Source: Osmia lignaria lignaria
Taxonomy: Eukaryota > Arthropoda > Insecta > Hymenoptera > Megachilidae
Length of the DNA: 64,000 nt
Direction of reading: 5' to 3'
Assembly: GCF_051020975.1 (NCBI RefSeq)
Contig: NC_135032.1
Span: 310,001-374,000 of the forward strand
Positions within the stretch are counted from its first letter, which is position 1; each line of letters begins with the position of its first letter. The notes under the pieces were generated by a model, which saw only the letters and a program-made list of their open reading frames with translations, did not search any database and was not told the origin of the DNA. A program made the position numbers and the translations under genes. Shown here one piece after another: positions 37,201 to 49,633 of the stretch.

Positions 37201-40200
37201 CCTGACGGACATATTTCGAGATATTTCTTCTTCTTGTTGTTCTTCTTCTGCACAGCTAAGCTGGAAGTGGCATTTGCGGCTCGCACTAGTGCAGAGTTAT
37301 ATCAAAGAAAGGGGCCACGGTGTTTCTGTATCTCTATTATGTTGGTGCGGCTTCGGAACTTTTAAATATCTTGATATATCTCGAGAACTACGCATCTGAT
37401 CAAAAAATATCATAGAACATAAATTGTAGGAAACTTAATTCTCTACAAAAAAGGTCTCTTAACATTTTGCCATAGCTCGCTTCGTTTCCGAGATATTTGC
37501 AGATTTATCTCAAGGGAAGGGGCCTGACGGACATATTTCGAGATATTTCTTCTTCTTGTTGTTCTTCTTCTGCACAGCTAAGCTGGAAGTGGCATTTGCG
37601 GCTCGCACTAGTGCAGAGTTATCTCAAAGAAAGGGGCCACGGTGTTTCTGTATCCCTATTATGTTGGTGCGGCTTCGGAACTTTTAAATATCTCGATATA
37701 TCTCGAAAACTACGCTTCTCATCAAAAAATATCATAGAACATAAATTGTAGGAAACTTAATTCTCTACAAAAAAGGTCTCTTAACATTTTGCCATAGCTC
37801 GCTTCGTTTCCGAGATATTTGCAGATATATCTCAAGGGAAGGGGCCTGACGGACATATTTCGAGATATTTCTTCTTCTTGTTGTTCTTCTTCTGCACAGC
37901 TAAGCTGGAAGTGGCATTTGCGGCTCGCACTAGTGCAGTGTTATCTCAAAGAAAGGGGCCACGGTGTTTCTGTATCTCTATTATGTTGGTACGGCTTCGG
38001 AACTTTTAAATATCTCGATATATCTCGAAAACTACGCTTCTGATCAAAAAATATCATAGAACATAAATTGTAGGAAACATAATTCTCTATAAAAAACGTC
38101 TCTTAACATTTTGCCATAGCTCGCTTCGTTTCCGAGATATTTGCAGATTCAGCTCAAAGGAACTGGCCTGACGGACATATTTCGAGATATTTCTTCTTCT
38201 TGTTGTTCTTCCTCTGCACAGCTAAGCTGGAAGTGGCATTTGCAGCTCGCAATAGTGCAGAGTTATCTCAAAGAAAGGGGCCACGGTGTTTCTGTATCTC
38301 TATTATGTTGGTGCGGCTTCGGAACTTTTAAATATCTTGATATATCTCGAGAACTACGCATCTGATCAAAAAATATCATAGAACATAAAAAGTAGGAAAC
38401 TTAATTCTCTACAAAAAAGGTCTCTTAAGATTTTGCCATAGCTCGCTTCGTTTCCGAGATATGTGCAGATTTATCTCAAGGGAAGGGGCCTGACGGACAT
38501 ATTTCGAGATATTTCTTCTTCTTGTTGTTCTTCTTCTGCACAGCTAAGCTGGAAGTGGCATTTGCGGCTCGCACTAGTGCAGAGTTATCTCAAAGAAAGG
38601 GGCCACGGTGTTTCTGTATCCCTATTATGTTGGTGCGGCTTCGGAACTTTTAAATATCTCGATATATCTCGAAAACTACGCTTCTGATCAAAAAATATCA
38701 TAGAACCTAAATTGCAGGAAACATAATTCTCTACAAAAAAGGTCTCTTAACATTTTGCCATAGCTCGCTTCGTTTCCGAGATATTTGCCGATATATCTCA
38801 AGGGAAGGGGCCTGACGGACATATTTCGAGATATTTCTTCTTCTTGTTATTCTTCTTCTGCACAGCTAAGCTGGAAGTGCCATTTACAGCTCGCAATAGT
38901 GCAGAGTTATCTCAAAGAAAGGGGCCACGGTGTTTCTGTATCTCTATTATGTTGGTGCGGCTTCGGAACTTTTAAATATCTTGATATATCTCGAGAACTG
39001 CGCATCTGATCAAAAAATATCATAGAACATAAAAAGTAGGAAACTTAATTCTCTACAAAAAAGGTCTCTTAACATTTTGCCATAGCTCGCTTCGTTTCCG
39101 AGATATTTGCAGATTCATCTCAAGGGAAGGGGCCTGACGGACATATTTCGAGATATTTCTTCTTCTTGTTGTTCTTCTTCTGCACAGCTAAGCTGGAAGT
39201 GGCATTTGCGGCTCGCACTAGTGCAGAGTTATCTCAAAGAAAGGGGCCACGGTGTTTCTGTATCTCTATTGTGTTGGTGCGGGTTCGGAACTTTTAAATA
39301 TCTCGATATATCTCGAAAACTACGCTTCTGATCAAAAAATATCATAGAACATAAATTGTAGGAAACATAATTCTCTACAAAAAAGGTCTCTTAACATTTT
39401 GCCATAGCTCGCTTCGTTTCCGAGATATTTGCAGATATATCTCAAGGGAAGGGGCCTGACGGACATATTTCGAGATATTTCTTCTTCTTGTTATTCTTCT
39501 TCTGCACAGCTAAGCTGGAAGTGCCATTTACAGCTCGCAATAGTGCAGAGTTATCTCAAAGAAAGGGGCCACGGTGTTTCTGTATCTCTATTATGTTGGT
39601 GCGGCTTCGGAACTTTTAAATATCTTGATATATCTCGAGAACTACGCATCTGATCAAAAAATATCATAGAACATAAAAAGTAGGAAACTTAATTCTCTAC
39701 AAAAAAGGTCTCTTAACATTTTGCCATAGCTTGCTTCGTTTCCGAGATATTTGCAGATTTATCTCAAGGGAAGGGGCCTGACGGACATATTTCGAGATAT
39801 TTCTTCTTCTTGTTGTTCTTCTTCTGCACAGCTGAGCTGGAAGTGGCATTTGCAGGTCGCAATAGTGCAGAGTTATCTCAAAGAAAGGGGCCACGGTGTT
39901 TCTGTATCTCTATTATGTTGGTGCGGCTTCGGAACTTTTAAATATCTCGATATATCTCGAAAACTACGCTTCTGATCAAAAAATATCATAGAACATAAAT
40001 TGTAGGAAACATAATTCTCTACAAAAAAGGTCTCTTAAGATTTTGCCATAGCTCGCTTCGTTTCCGAGATATTTGCAGATTTAGCTCAAGGGAAGGGGCC
40101 TGACGGACATATTTCGAGATATTTCTTCTTCTTGTTGTTCTTCTTCTGCACAGCTAAGCTGGAAGTGGCATTTGCGGCTCGCACTAGTGCAGAGTTATCT

Positions 40201-43200
40201 CAAAGAAAGGGGCCACGGTGTTTCTGTATCTCTATTATGTTGGTGCGGCTTCGGAACTTTTAAATATCTCGATATATCTCGAAAACTACGCTTCTGATCA
40301 AAAAATATCATAGAACATAAATTGTAGGAAACATAATTCTCTACAAAAAACGTATCTTAACATTTTGCCATAGCTCGCTTCGTTTCCGAGATATTTGCAG
40401 ATTCAGCTCAAAGGAACGGGCCTGACGGACATATTTCGAGATACTTCTTCTTCTTGTTGTTCTTCCTCTGCACAGCTAAGCTGGAAGTGGCATTTGCAGC
40501 TCGCAATAGTGCAGAGTTATCTCAAAGAAAGGGGCCACGGTGTTTCTGTATCTCTATTATGTTGGTGCGGCTTCGGAACTTTTAAATATCTTGATATATC
40601 TCGAGAACTACGCATCTGATCAAAAAATATCATAGAACATGAAAAGTAGAAAACTTAATTCTCTACAAAAAAGGTCTCTTAACATTTTGCCATAGCTCGC
40701 TTCCTTTCCGAGATATTTGCAGATTTATCTGAAGGGAAGGGGCCTAACGGACATATTTCGAGATATTTCTTCTTCTTGTTGTTCTTCTTCTGCACAGCTA
40801 AACTGGAAGCGGCATTTCCAGCTCGCAATAGTGCAGAGTTATCTCAAAGAAAGGGGCCACGGTGTTTCTGTATCTCTATTATGTTGCTGCGGCATCGGAA
40901 CTTTTAAATATCTTGATATATCTCGAGAACTACGCATCTGATCAAAAAATATCATAGAACATAAAAAGTAGGAAACTTAATTCTCTACAAAAAAGGTCTC
41001 TTAACATTTTGCCATAGCTCGCTTCGTTTCCGAGATATTTGCAGATTTATCTCAAGGGAAGGGGCCTGACGGACATATTTCGAGATATTTCTTCTTCTTG
41101 TTGTTCTTCTTCTGCACAGCTAAGCTGGAAGTGGCATTTGCGGCTCGCACTAGTGCAGACTTATCTCAAAGAAAGGGGCCACGGTGTTTCTGTATCTCTA
41201 TTATGTTGGTGCGGCTTCGGAACTTTTAAATATCTCGATATATCTCGAAAACTACGCTTCTGATCAAAAAATATCATAGAACATAAATTGTAGGAAACAT
41301 AATTCTCTACAAAAAACGTATCTTAACATTTTGCCATAGCTCGCTTCGTTTCCGAGATATTTGCAGATTCAGCTCAAAGGAACGGGCCTGACGGACATAT
41401 TTCGAGATACTTCTTCTTCTTGTTGTTCTTCCTCTGCACAGCTAAGCTGGAAGTGGCATTTCCAGCTCGCAATAGTGCAGAGTTATCTCAAAGAAAGGGG
41501 CCACGGTGTGTCTGTATCTCTATTATGTTGGTGCGGCTTCGGAACTTTTAAATATCTTGATATATCTCGAGAACTACGCATCTGATCAAAAAATATCATA
41601 GAACATAAAAAGTAGGAAACTTAATTCTCTACAAAAAAGGTCTCTTAACATTTTGCCATAGCTCGCTTCGTTTCCGAGATATTTGCAGATTTATCTCAAG
41701 GGAAGGGGCCTGAAGGACATATTTCGAGATATTTCTTCTTCTTGTTGTTCTTCTTCTGCACAGCTGAGCTGGAAGTGGCATTTGCAGGTCGCAATAGTAC
41801 AAAGTTATCTCAAAGAAAGGGGCCACGGTGTTTCTGTATCTCTATTATGTTGGTGCGGCTTCGGAACTTTTAAATATCTTGATATATCTCGAGAACTACG
41901 CATCTGATCAAAAAATATCATAGAACCTGAAAAGTAGGAAACTTAATTCTCTACAAAAAAGGTCTCTTAACATTTTGCCATAGCTCGCTTCGTTTCCGAG
42001 ATATTTGCAGATTTATCTGAAGGGAAGGGGCCTAACGGACATATTTCGAGATATTTCTTCTTCTTGTTGTTCTTCTTCTGCACAGCTAAACTGGAAGTGG
42101 CATTTCCAGCTCGCAATAGTGCAGAGTTATCTCAAAGAAAGGGGCCACGGTGTTTCTGTATCTCTATTATGTTGGTGCGGCTTCGGAACTTTTAAATATC
42201 TTGATATATCTCGAGAACTACGCACCTGATCAAAAAATATCATAGAACATAAAAAGTAGGAAACTTAATTCTCTACAAAAAAGGTCTCTTAACAATTTGC
42301 CATAGCTCGCTTCGTTTCCGAGATATTTGCAGATTCAGCTCAAAGGAACGGGCCTGACGGACATATTTCGAGATACTTCTTCTTCTTGTTGTTCTTCCTC
42401 TGCACAGCTAAGCTGGAAGTGGCATTTGCAGCTCGCAATAGTGCAGAGTTATCTCAAAGAAAGGGGCCACGGTGTTTCTGTATCTCTATTATGTTGATGC
42501 GGCTTCGGAACTTTTAAATATCTTGATATATCTCGAGAACTACGCATCTGATCAAAAAATATCATAGAACATAAAAAGTAGGAAACTTAATTCTCTACAA
42601 AAAAGGTCTCTTAACATTTTGCCATAGCTCGCTTGGTTTCCGAGATATTTGCAGATTTATCTCAAGGGAAGGGGCCTGACGGACATATTTCGAGATATTT
42701 CTTCTTCTTGTTGTTCTTCTTCTGCACAGCTAAGCTGGAAGTGGCATTTGCAGCTCGCACTAGTGCAGAGTTATCTCAAAGAAAGGGGCCACGGTGTTTC
42801 TGTATCTCTATTATGTTGGTGCGGCATCGGAACTTTTAAATATCTCGATATATCTCGAAAACTACGCTTCTGATCAAAAAATATCATAGAACATAAAAAG
42901 TAGGAAACATAATTCTCTACAAAAAAGGTCTCTTAACATTTTGCCATAGCTCGCTTCGTTTCCGAGATATTTGCAGATTTATCTCAAGGGAAGGGGCCTG
43001 ACGGACATATTTCGAGATATTTCTTCTTCTTGTTGTTCTTCTTCTGCACAGCTAAGCTGGAAGTGGCATTTGCGGCTCGCACTAGTGCAGAGTTATCTCA
43101 AAGAAAGGGGCCACGGTGTTTCTGTATCTCTATTATGTTGGTGCGGCTTCGGAACATTTAAATATCTCGATATATCTCGAAAACTACGCTTCTGATCAAA

Positions 43201-43614
43201 AAATATCATAGAACATAAATTGTAGGAAACATAATTCTCTACAAAAAAGGTCTCTTAACATTTTGCCATAGCTCGCTTCGTTTCCGAGATATTTGCAGAT
43301 TCAGCTCAAAGGAACGGGCCTGACGGACATATTTCGAGATACTTCTTCTTCTTGTTGTTCTTCCTCTGCACAGCTAAGCTGGAAGTGGCATTTGCAGCTC
43401 GCAATAGTGCAGAGTTATCTCAAAGAAAGGGGCCACGGTGTTTCTGTATCTCTATTATGTTGATGCGGCTTCGGAACTTTTAAATATCTTGATATATCTC
43501 GAGAACTACGCATCTGATCAAAAAATATCATAGAACATAAAAAGTAGGAAACTTAATTCTCTACAAAAAAGGTCTCTTAACATTTTGCCATAGCTCGCTT
43601 CGTTTCCGAGATAT
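34277..43614 (+). repeat. Mixed region of 29 monomers with weak higher-order order
   Basis: Types A, B, C, C', D and E are intermixed with many private changes, for example CGCCATAGTG (34385, 35028), CAGTTTCAGCTCAATGG (34925), TCTGAATCCC (35395), TCTTGTTGTTG (36587), GTTGGTACGG (37987) and ATGTGCAG (38461). Diversity per monomer looks higher than in the flanking regions, as expected for array parts less recently homogenised. Short-range echoes remain: 38785 and 39429 share GTTATTC and GTGCCATTTACAGC at a 644-bp spacing, and the C' monomers at 42327 and 43293 share TTGATGCGG at 966 bp. Confidence 0.8.
40073..40394 (+). repeat. Type B monomer with TTTAGCTC start variant
   Basis: The start reads CAGATTTAGCTCAAGG, an intermediate between the usual ATTTATCTCAAGG and the type C ATTCAGCTCAAAGG. 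The change puts a TAG in the incidental open frame after three codons. It may be a point mutation or a short conversion tract from a C-type neighbour. Confidence 0.85.
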
Positions 43615-46600
43615 TTGCAGATTTATCTCAACGGAAGGGGCCTGACGGACATATTTCGAGATATTTCTTCTTCTTGTTGTTCTTCTTCTGCACAGCTAAG
43701 CTGGAAGTGGCATTTGCAGCTCGCACTAGTGCAGAGTTATCTCAAAGAAAGGGGCCACGGTGTTTCTGTATCTCTATTATGTTGGTGCGGCTTCGGAACT
43801 TTTAAATATCTCGATATATCTCGAAAACTACGCTTCTGATCAAAAAATATCATAGAACATAAAAAGTAGGAAACTTAATTCTCTACAAAAAAGGTCTCTT
43901 AACATTTTGCCATAGCTCGCTTCGTTTCCGAGATATTTGCAGATTTATCTCAAGGGAAGGGGCCTGACGGACATATTTCGAGATATTTCTTCTTCTTGTT
44001 GTTCTTCTTCTGCACAGCTAAGCTGGAAGTGGCATTTGCGGCTCTCACTAGTGCAGAGTTATCTCAAAGAAAGGGGCCACGGTGTTTCTGTATCTCTATT
44101 ATGTTGGTGCGGCTTCGGAACTTTTAAATATCTCGATATATCTCGAAAACTACGCTTCTGATCAAAAAATATCATAGAACATAAATTGTAGGAAACATAA
44201 TTCTCTACAAAAAACGTATCTTAACATTTTGCCATAGCTCGCTTCGTTTCCGAGATATTTGCAGATTCAGCTCAAAGGAACGGGCCTTACGGACATATTT
44301 CGAGATACTTCTTCTTCTTGTTGTTCTTCCTCTGCACAGCTAAGCTGGAAGTGGCATTTGCAGCTCGCAATAGTGCAGAGTTATCTCAAAGAAAGGGGCC
44401 ACGGTGTTTCTGTATCTCTATTATGTTGGTGCGGCTTCGGAACTTTTAAATATCTTGATATATCTCGAGAACTACGCATCTGATCAAAAAATATCATAGA
44501 ACATAAAAAGTAGGAAACTTAATTCTCTACAAAAAAGGTCTCTTAACATTTTGCCATAGCTCGCTTCGTTTCCGAGATATTTGCAGATTTATCTCAAGGG
44601 AAGGGGCCTGACGGACATATTTCGAGATATTTCTTCTTCTTGTTGTTCTTCTTCTGCACAGCTAAGCTGGAAGTGGCATTTGCAGCTCGCGCTAGTGCAG
44701 AGTTATCTCAAAGAAAGGGGCCACGGTGTTTCTGTATCTCTATTATGTTGGTGCGGCTTCGGAACTTTTAAATATCTCGATATATCTCGAAAACTACGCT
44801 TCTGATCAAAAAATATCATAGAACATAAAAAGTAGGAAACTTAATTCTCTACACAAAAGGTCTCTTAACATTTTGCCATAGCTCGCTTCGTTTCCGAGAT
44901 ATTTGCAGATTTATCTCAAGGGAAGGGGCCTGACGGACATATTTCGAGATATTTCTTCTTCTTGTTGTTCTTCTTCTGCACAGCTAAGCTGGAAGTGGCA
45001 TTTGCGGCTCTCACTAGTGCAGAGTTATCTCAAAGAAAGGGGCCACGGTGTTTCTGTATCTCTATTATGTTGGTGCGGCTTCGGAACTTTTAAATATCTC
45101 GATATATCTCGAAAACTACGCTTCTGATCAAAAAATATCATAGAACATAAATTGTAGGAAACATAATTCTCTACAAAAAACGTATCTTAACATTTTGCCA
45201 TAGCTCGCTTCGTTTCCGAGATATTTGCAGATTCAGCTCAAAGGAACGGGCCTTACGGACATATTTCGAGATACTTCTTCTTCTTGTTGTTCTTCCTCTG
45301 CACAGCTAAGCTGGAAGTGGCATTTGCAGCTCGCAATAGTGCAGAGTTATCTCAAAGAAAGGGGCCACGGTGTTTCTGTATCTCTATTATGTTGGTGCGG
45401 CTTCGGAACTTTTAAATATCTTGATATATCTCGAGAACTACGCATCTGATCAAAAAATATCATAGAACATAAAAAGTAGGAAACTTAATTCTCTACAAAA
45501 AAGGTCTCTTAACATTTTGCCATAGCTCGCTTCGTTTCCGAGATATTTGCAGATTTATCTCAAGGGAAGGGGCCTGACGGACATATTTCGAGATATTTCT
45601 TCTTCTTGTTGTTCTTCTTCTGCACAGCTAAGCTGGAAGTGGCATTTGCAGCTCGCGCTAGTGCAGAGTTATCTCAAAGAAAGGGGCCACGGTGTTTCTG
45701 TATCTCTATTATGTTGGTGCGGCTTCGGAACTTTTAAATATCTCGATATATCTCGAAAACTACGCTTCTGATCAAAAAATATCATAGAACATAAAAAGTA
45801 GGAAACTTAATTCTCTACAAAAAAGGTCTCTTATCATTTTGCCATAGCTCGCTTCGTTTCCGAGATATTTGCAGATTTATCTCAAGGGAAGGGGCCTGAC
45901 GGACATATTTCGAGATATTTCTTCTTCTTGTTGTTCTTCTTCTGCACAGCTAAGCTGGAAGTGGCATCTGCGGCTCTCACTAGTGCAGAGTTATCTCAAA
46001 GAAAGGGGCCACGGTGTTTCTGTATCTCTATTATGTTGGTGCGGCTTCGGAACTTTTAAATATCTCGATATATCTCGAAAACTACGTTTCTGATCAAAAA
46101 ATATCATAGAACATAAATTGTAGGAAACATAATTCTCTACAAAAAAGGTCTCTTAACATTTTGCCATAGCTCGCTTCGTTTCCGAGATATTTGCAGATAT
46201 ATCTCAAGGGAAGGGGCCTAACGGACATATTTCGAGATATTTCTTCTTCTTGTTGTTCTTCTTCTGCACAGCTAAACTGGAAGTGGCATTTCCAGCTCGC
46301 AATAGTGCAGAGTTATCTCAAAGAAAGGGGCCACGGTGTTTCTGTATCTCTATTATGTTGGTGCGGCTTCGGAACTTTTAAATATCTTGATATATCTCGA
46401 GAACTACGCATCTGATCAAAAAATATCATAGATCATAAAAAGTAGGAAACTTAATTCTCTACAAAAAAGGTCTCTTAACATTTTGCCATAGCTCGCTTCG
46501 TTTCCGAGATATTTGCAGATTTATCTCAAGGGAAGGGGCCTGACGGACATATTTCGAGATATTTCTTCTTCTTGTTGTTCTTCTTCTGCACAGCTAAGCT

Positions 46601-48444
46601 GGAAGTGGCATTTGCAGCTCGCACTAGTGCAGAGTTATCTCAAAGAAAGGGGCCACGGTGTTTCTGTATCTCTATTATGTTGGTGCGGCTTCGGAACTTT
46701 TAAATATCTCGATATATCTCGAAAACTACGCTTCTGATCAAAAAATATCATAGAACATAAAAAGTAGGAAACTTAATTCTCTACAAAAAAGGTCTCTTAA
46801 CATTTTGCCATAGCTCGCTTCGTTTCCGAGATATTTGCAGATTTATCTCAAGGGAAGGGGCCTGACGGACATATTTCGAGATATTTCTTCTTCTTGTTGT
46901 TCTTCTTCTGCACAGCTAAGCTGGAAGTGGCATTTGCGGCTCTCACTAGTGCAGAGTTATCTCAAAGAAAGGGGCCACGGTGTTTCTGTATCTCTATTAT
47001 GTTGGTGCGGCTTCGGAACTTTTAAATATCTCGATATATCTCGAAAACTACGCTTCTGATCAAAAAATATCATAGAACATAAATTGTAGGAAACATAATT
47101 CTCTACAAAAAACGTATCTTAACATTTTGCCATAGCTCGCTTCGTTTCCGAGATATTTGCAGATTCAGCTCAAAGGAACGGGCCTTACGGACATATTTCG
47201 AGATACTTCTTCTTCTTGTTGTTCTTCCTCTGCACAGCTAAGCTGGAAGTGGCATTTGCAGCTCGCAATAGTGCAGAGTTATCTCAAAGAAAGGGGCCAC
47301 GGTGTTTCTGTATCTCTATTATGTTGGTGCGGCTTCGGAACTTTTAAATATCTTGATATATCTCGAGAACTACGCATCTGATCAAAAAATATCATAGAAC
47401 ATAAAAAGTAGGAAACTTAATTCTCTACAAAAAAGGTCTCTTAACATTTTGCCATAGCTCGCTTCGTTTCCGAGATATTTGCAGATTTATCTCAAGGGAA
47501 GGGGCCTGACGGACATATTTCGAGATATTTCTTCTTCTTGTTGTTCTTCTTCTGCACAGCTAAGCTGGAAGTGGCATTTGCAGCTCGCGCTAGTGCAGAG
47601 TTATCTCAAAGAAAGGGGCCACGGTGTTTCTGTATCTCTATTATGTTGGTGCGGCTTCGGAACTTTTAAATATCTCGATATATCTCGAAAACTACGCTTC
47701 TGATCAAAAAATATCATAGAACATAAAAAGTAGGAAACTTAATTCTCTACAAAAAAGGTCTCTTATCATTTTGCCATAGCTCGCTTCGTTTCCGAGATAT
47801 TTGCAGATTTATCTCAAGGGAAGGGGCCTGACGGACATATTTCGAGATATTTCTTCTTCTTGTTGTTCTTCTTCTGCACAGCTAAGCTGGAAGTGGCATC
47901 TGCGGCTCTCACTAGTGCAGAGTTATCTCAAAGAAAGGGGCCACGGTGTTTCTGTATCTCTATTATGTTGGTGCGGCTTCGGAACTTTTAAATATCTCGA
48001 TATATCTCGAAAACTACGTTTCTGATCAAAAAATATCATAGAACATAAATTGTAGGAAACATAATTCTCTACAAAAAAGGTCTCTTAACATTTTGCCATA
48101 GCTCGCTTCGTTTCCGAGATATTTGCAGATATATCTCAAGGGAAGGGGCCTAACGGACATATTTCGAGATATTTCTTCTTCTTGTTGTTCTTCTTCTGCA
48201 CAGCTAAACTGGAAGTGGCATTTCCAGCTCGCAATAGTGCAGAGTTATCTCAAAGAAAGGGGCCACGGTGTTTCTGTATCTCTATTATGTTGGTGCGGCT
48301 TCGGAACTTTTAAATATCTTGATATATCTCGAGAACTACGCATCTGATCAAAAAATATCATAGATCATAAAAAGTAGGAAACTTAATTCTCTACACAAAA
48401 GGTCTCTTAACATTTTGCCATAGCTCGCTTCGTTTCCGAGATAT
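43615..48444 (+). repeat. Trimer (966-bp) higher-order repeat, five units
   Basis: Five consecutive units of three monomers: first a B-like monomer with GCAGCTCGC(A/G)CTAG (43615, 44581, 45547, 46513, 47479); second a B monomer with GCGGCTCTCACTAG (43937, 44903, 45869, 46835, 47801); third a C' monomer (44259, 45225, 47157) or a type D monomer (46191, 48123). Two trimers combine into a 1932-bp super-unit: 44855-46463 matches 46787-48395 over about 1.6 kb without a mismatch that I could find, including CTTATCATTTT, GGCATCTGCGG and ACTACGTTTC. This is the most regular higher-order section of the window. Confidence 0.9.
48123..48444 (+). repeat. Representative type D monomer (TAAACTGG, TTTCCAGC)
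   Basis: Type D carries CCTAACGG, GCTAAACTGG and GCATTTCCAGCTCGC on a type A background. Copies are at 469, 2401 and 6588 on the left and at 40717 (variant), 42005, 46191, 48123, 50377, 51987 and 55207 on the right; I see none between about 7 and 40 kb. In the right-hand cluster it is followed by CATAGATCATAAAAAG, which makes it a good index monomer for the higher-order units there. Confidence 0.88.
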
Positions 48445-49088
48445 TTGCAGATTTATCTCAAGGGAAGGGGCCTGACGGACATATTTCGAGATATTTCTTC
48501 TTCTTGTTGTTCTTCTTCTGCACAGCTGAGCTGGAAGTGGCATTTGCAGGTCGCAATAGTGCAGAGTTATCTCAAAGAAAGGGGCCACGGTGTTTCTGTA
48601 TCTCTATTATGTTGGTGCGGCTTCGGAACTTTTAAATATCTCGATATATCTCGAAAACTACGCTTCTGATCAAAAAATATCATAGAACATAAATTGTAGG
48701 AAACATAATTCTCTACAAAAAAGGTCTCTTAACATTTTGCCATAGCTCGCTTCGTTTCCGAGATATTTGCAGATTTATCTCAATGGAAGGGGCCTGACGG
48801 ACATATTTCGAGATATTTCTTCTTCTTGTTGTTCTTCTTCTGCACAGCTAAGCTGGAAGTGGCATTTGCGGCTCGCACTAGTGCAGAGTTATCTCAAAGA
48901 AAGGGGCCACGGTGTTTCTGTATCTCTATTATGTTGGTGCGGCTTCGGAACTTTTAAATATCTCGATATATCTCGAAAACTACGCTTCTGATCAAAAAAT
49001 ATCATAGAACATAAATTGTAGGAAACATAATTCTCTACAAAAAACGTATCTTAACATTTTGCCATAGCTCGCTTCGTTTCCGAGATAT

Positions 49089-49410
49089 TTGCAGATTCAG
49101 CTCAAAGGAACGGGCCTGACGGACATATTTCGAGATACTTCTTCTTCTTGTTGTTCTTCCTCTGCACAGCTAAGCTGGAAGTGGCATTTGCAGCTCGCAA
49201 TAGTGCAGAGTTATCTCAAAGAAAGGGGCCACGGTGTTTCTGTATCTCTATTATGTTGGTGCGGCTTCGGAACTTTTAAATATCTTGATATATCTCGAGA
49301 ACTACGCATCTGATCAAAAAATATCAGAGAACATAAAAAGTAGGAAACTTAATTCTCTACAAAAAAGGTCTCTTAACATTTTGCCATAGCTCGCTTCGTT
49401 TCCGAGATAT
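49089..49410 (+). repeat. Representative type C' monomer (AACGGG, GATACTTC)
   Basis: A derivative of type C that adds AAGGAACGGGCC and GATACTTCTTC and carries a type A second half. It is confined to the right part of the array (first clear copy 40395, last 58749), where it recurs at 41361, 42327, 43293, 44259, 45225, 47157, 52953, 54241 and 56173. One sub-branch has GCCTTACGG (44259, 45225, 47157, 54241); another has TTGATGCGG (42327, 43293). This restricted distribution marks it as a locally amplified variant. Confidence 0.88.
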
Positions 49411-49633
49411 TTGCAGATTTATCTCAAGGGAAGGGGCCTGACGGACATATTTCGAGATATTTCTTCTTCTTGTTGTTCTTCTTCTGCACAGCTAAGCTGG
49501 AAGTGGCATTTGCAGCTCGCACTAATGCAGAGTTATCTCAAAGAAAGGGGCCACGGTGTTTCTGTATCTCTATTATGTTGGTGCGGCTTCGGAACTTTTA
49601 AATATCTCGATATATCTCGAAAACTACGCTTCG

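Noticed and set aside
42633..42839. 68-codon frame overlapping the usual one in a different frame, and the 62-codon frame at 23654
   Set aside because: The first results from one base change (CTTGGTTTCC) giving an earlier TTG start; the second from the 2-bp deletion. Both are single-copy accidents in satellite DNA.
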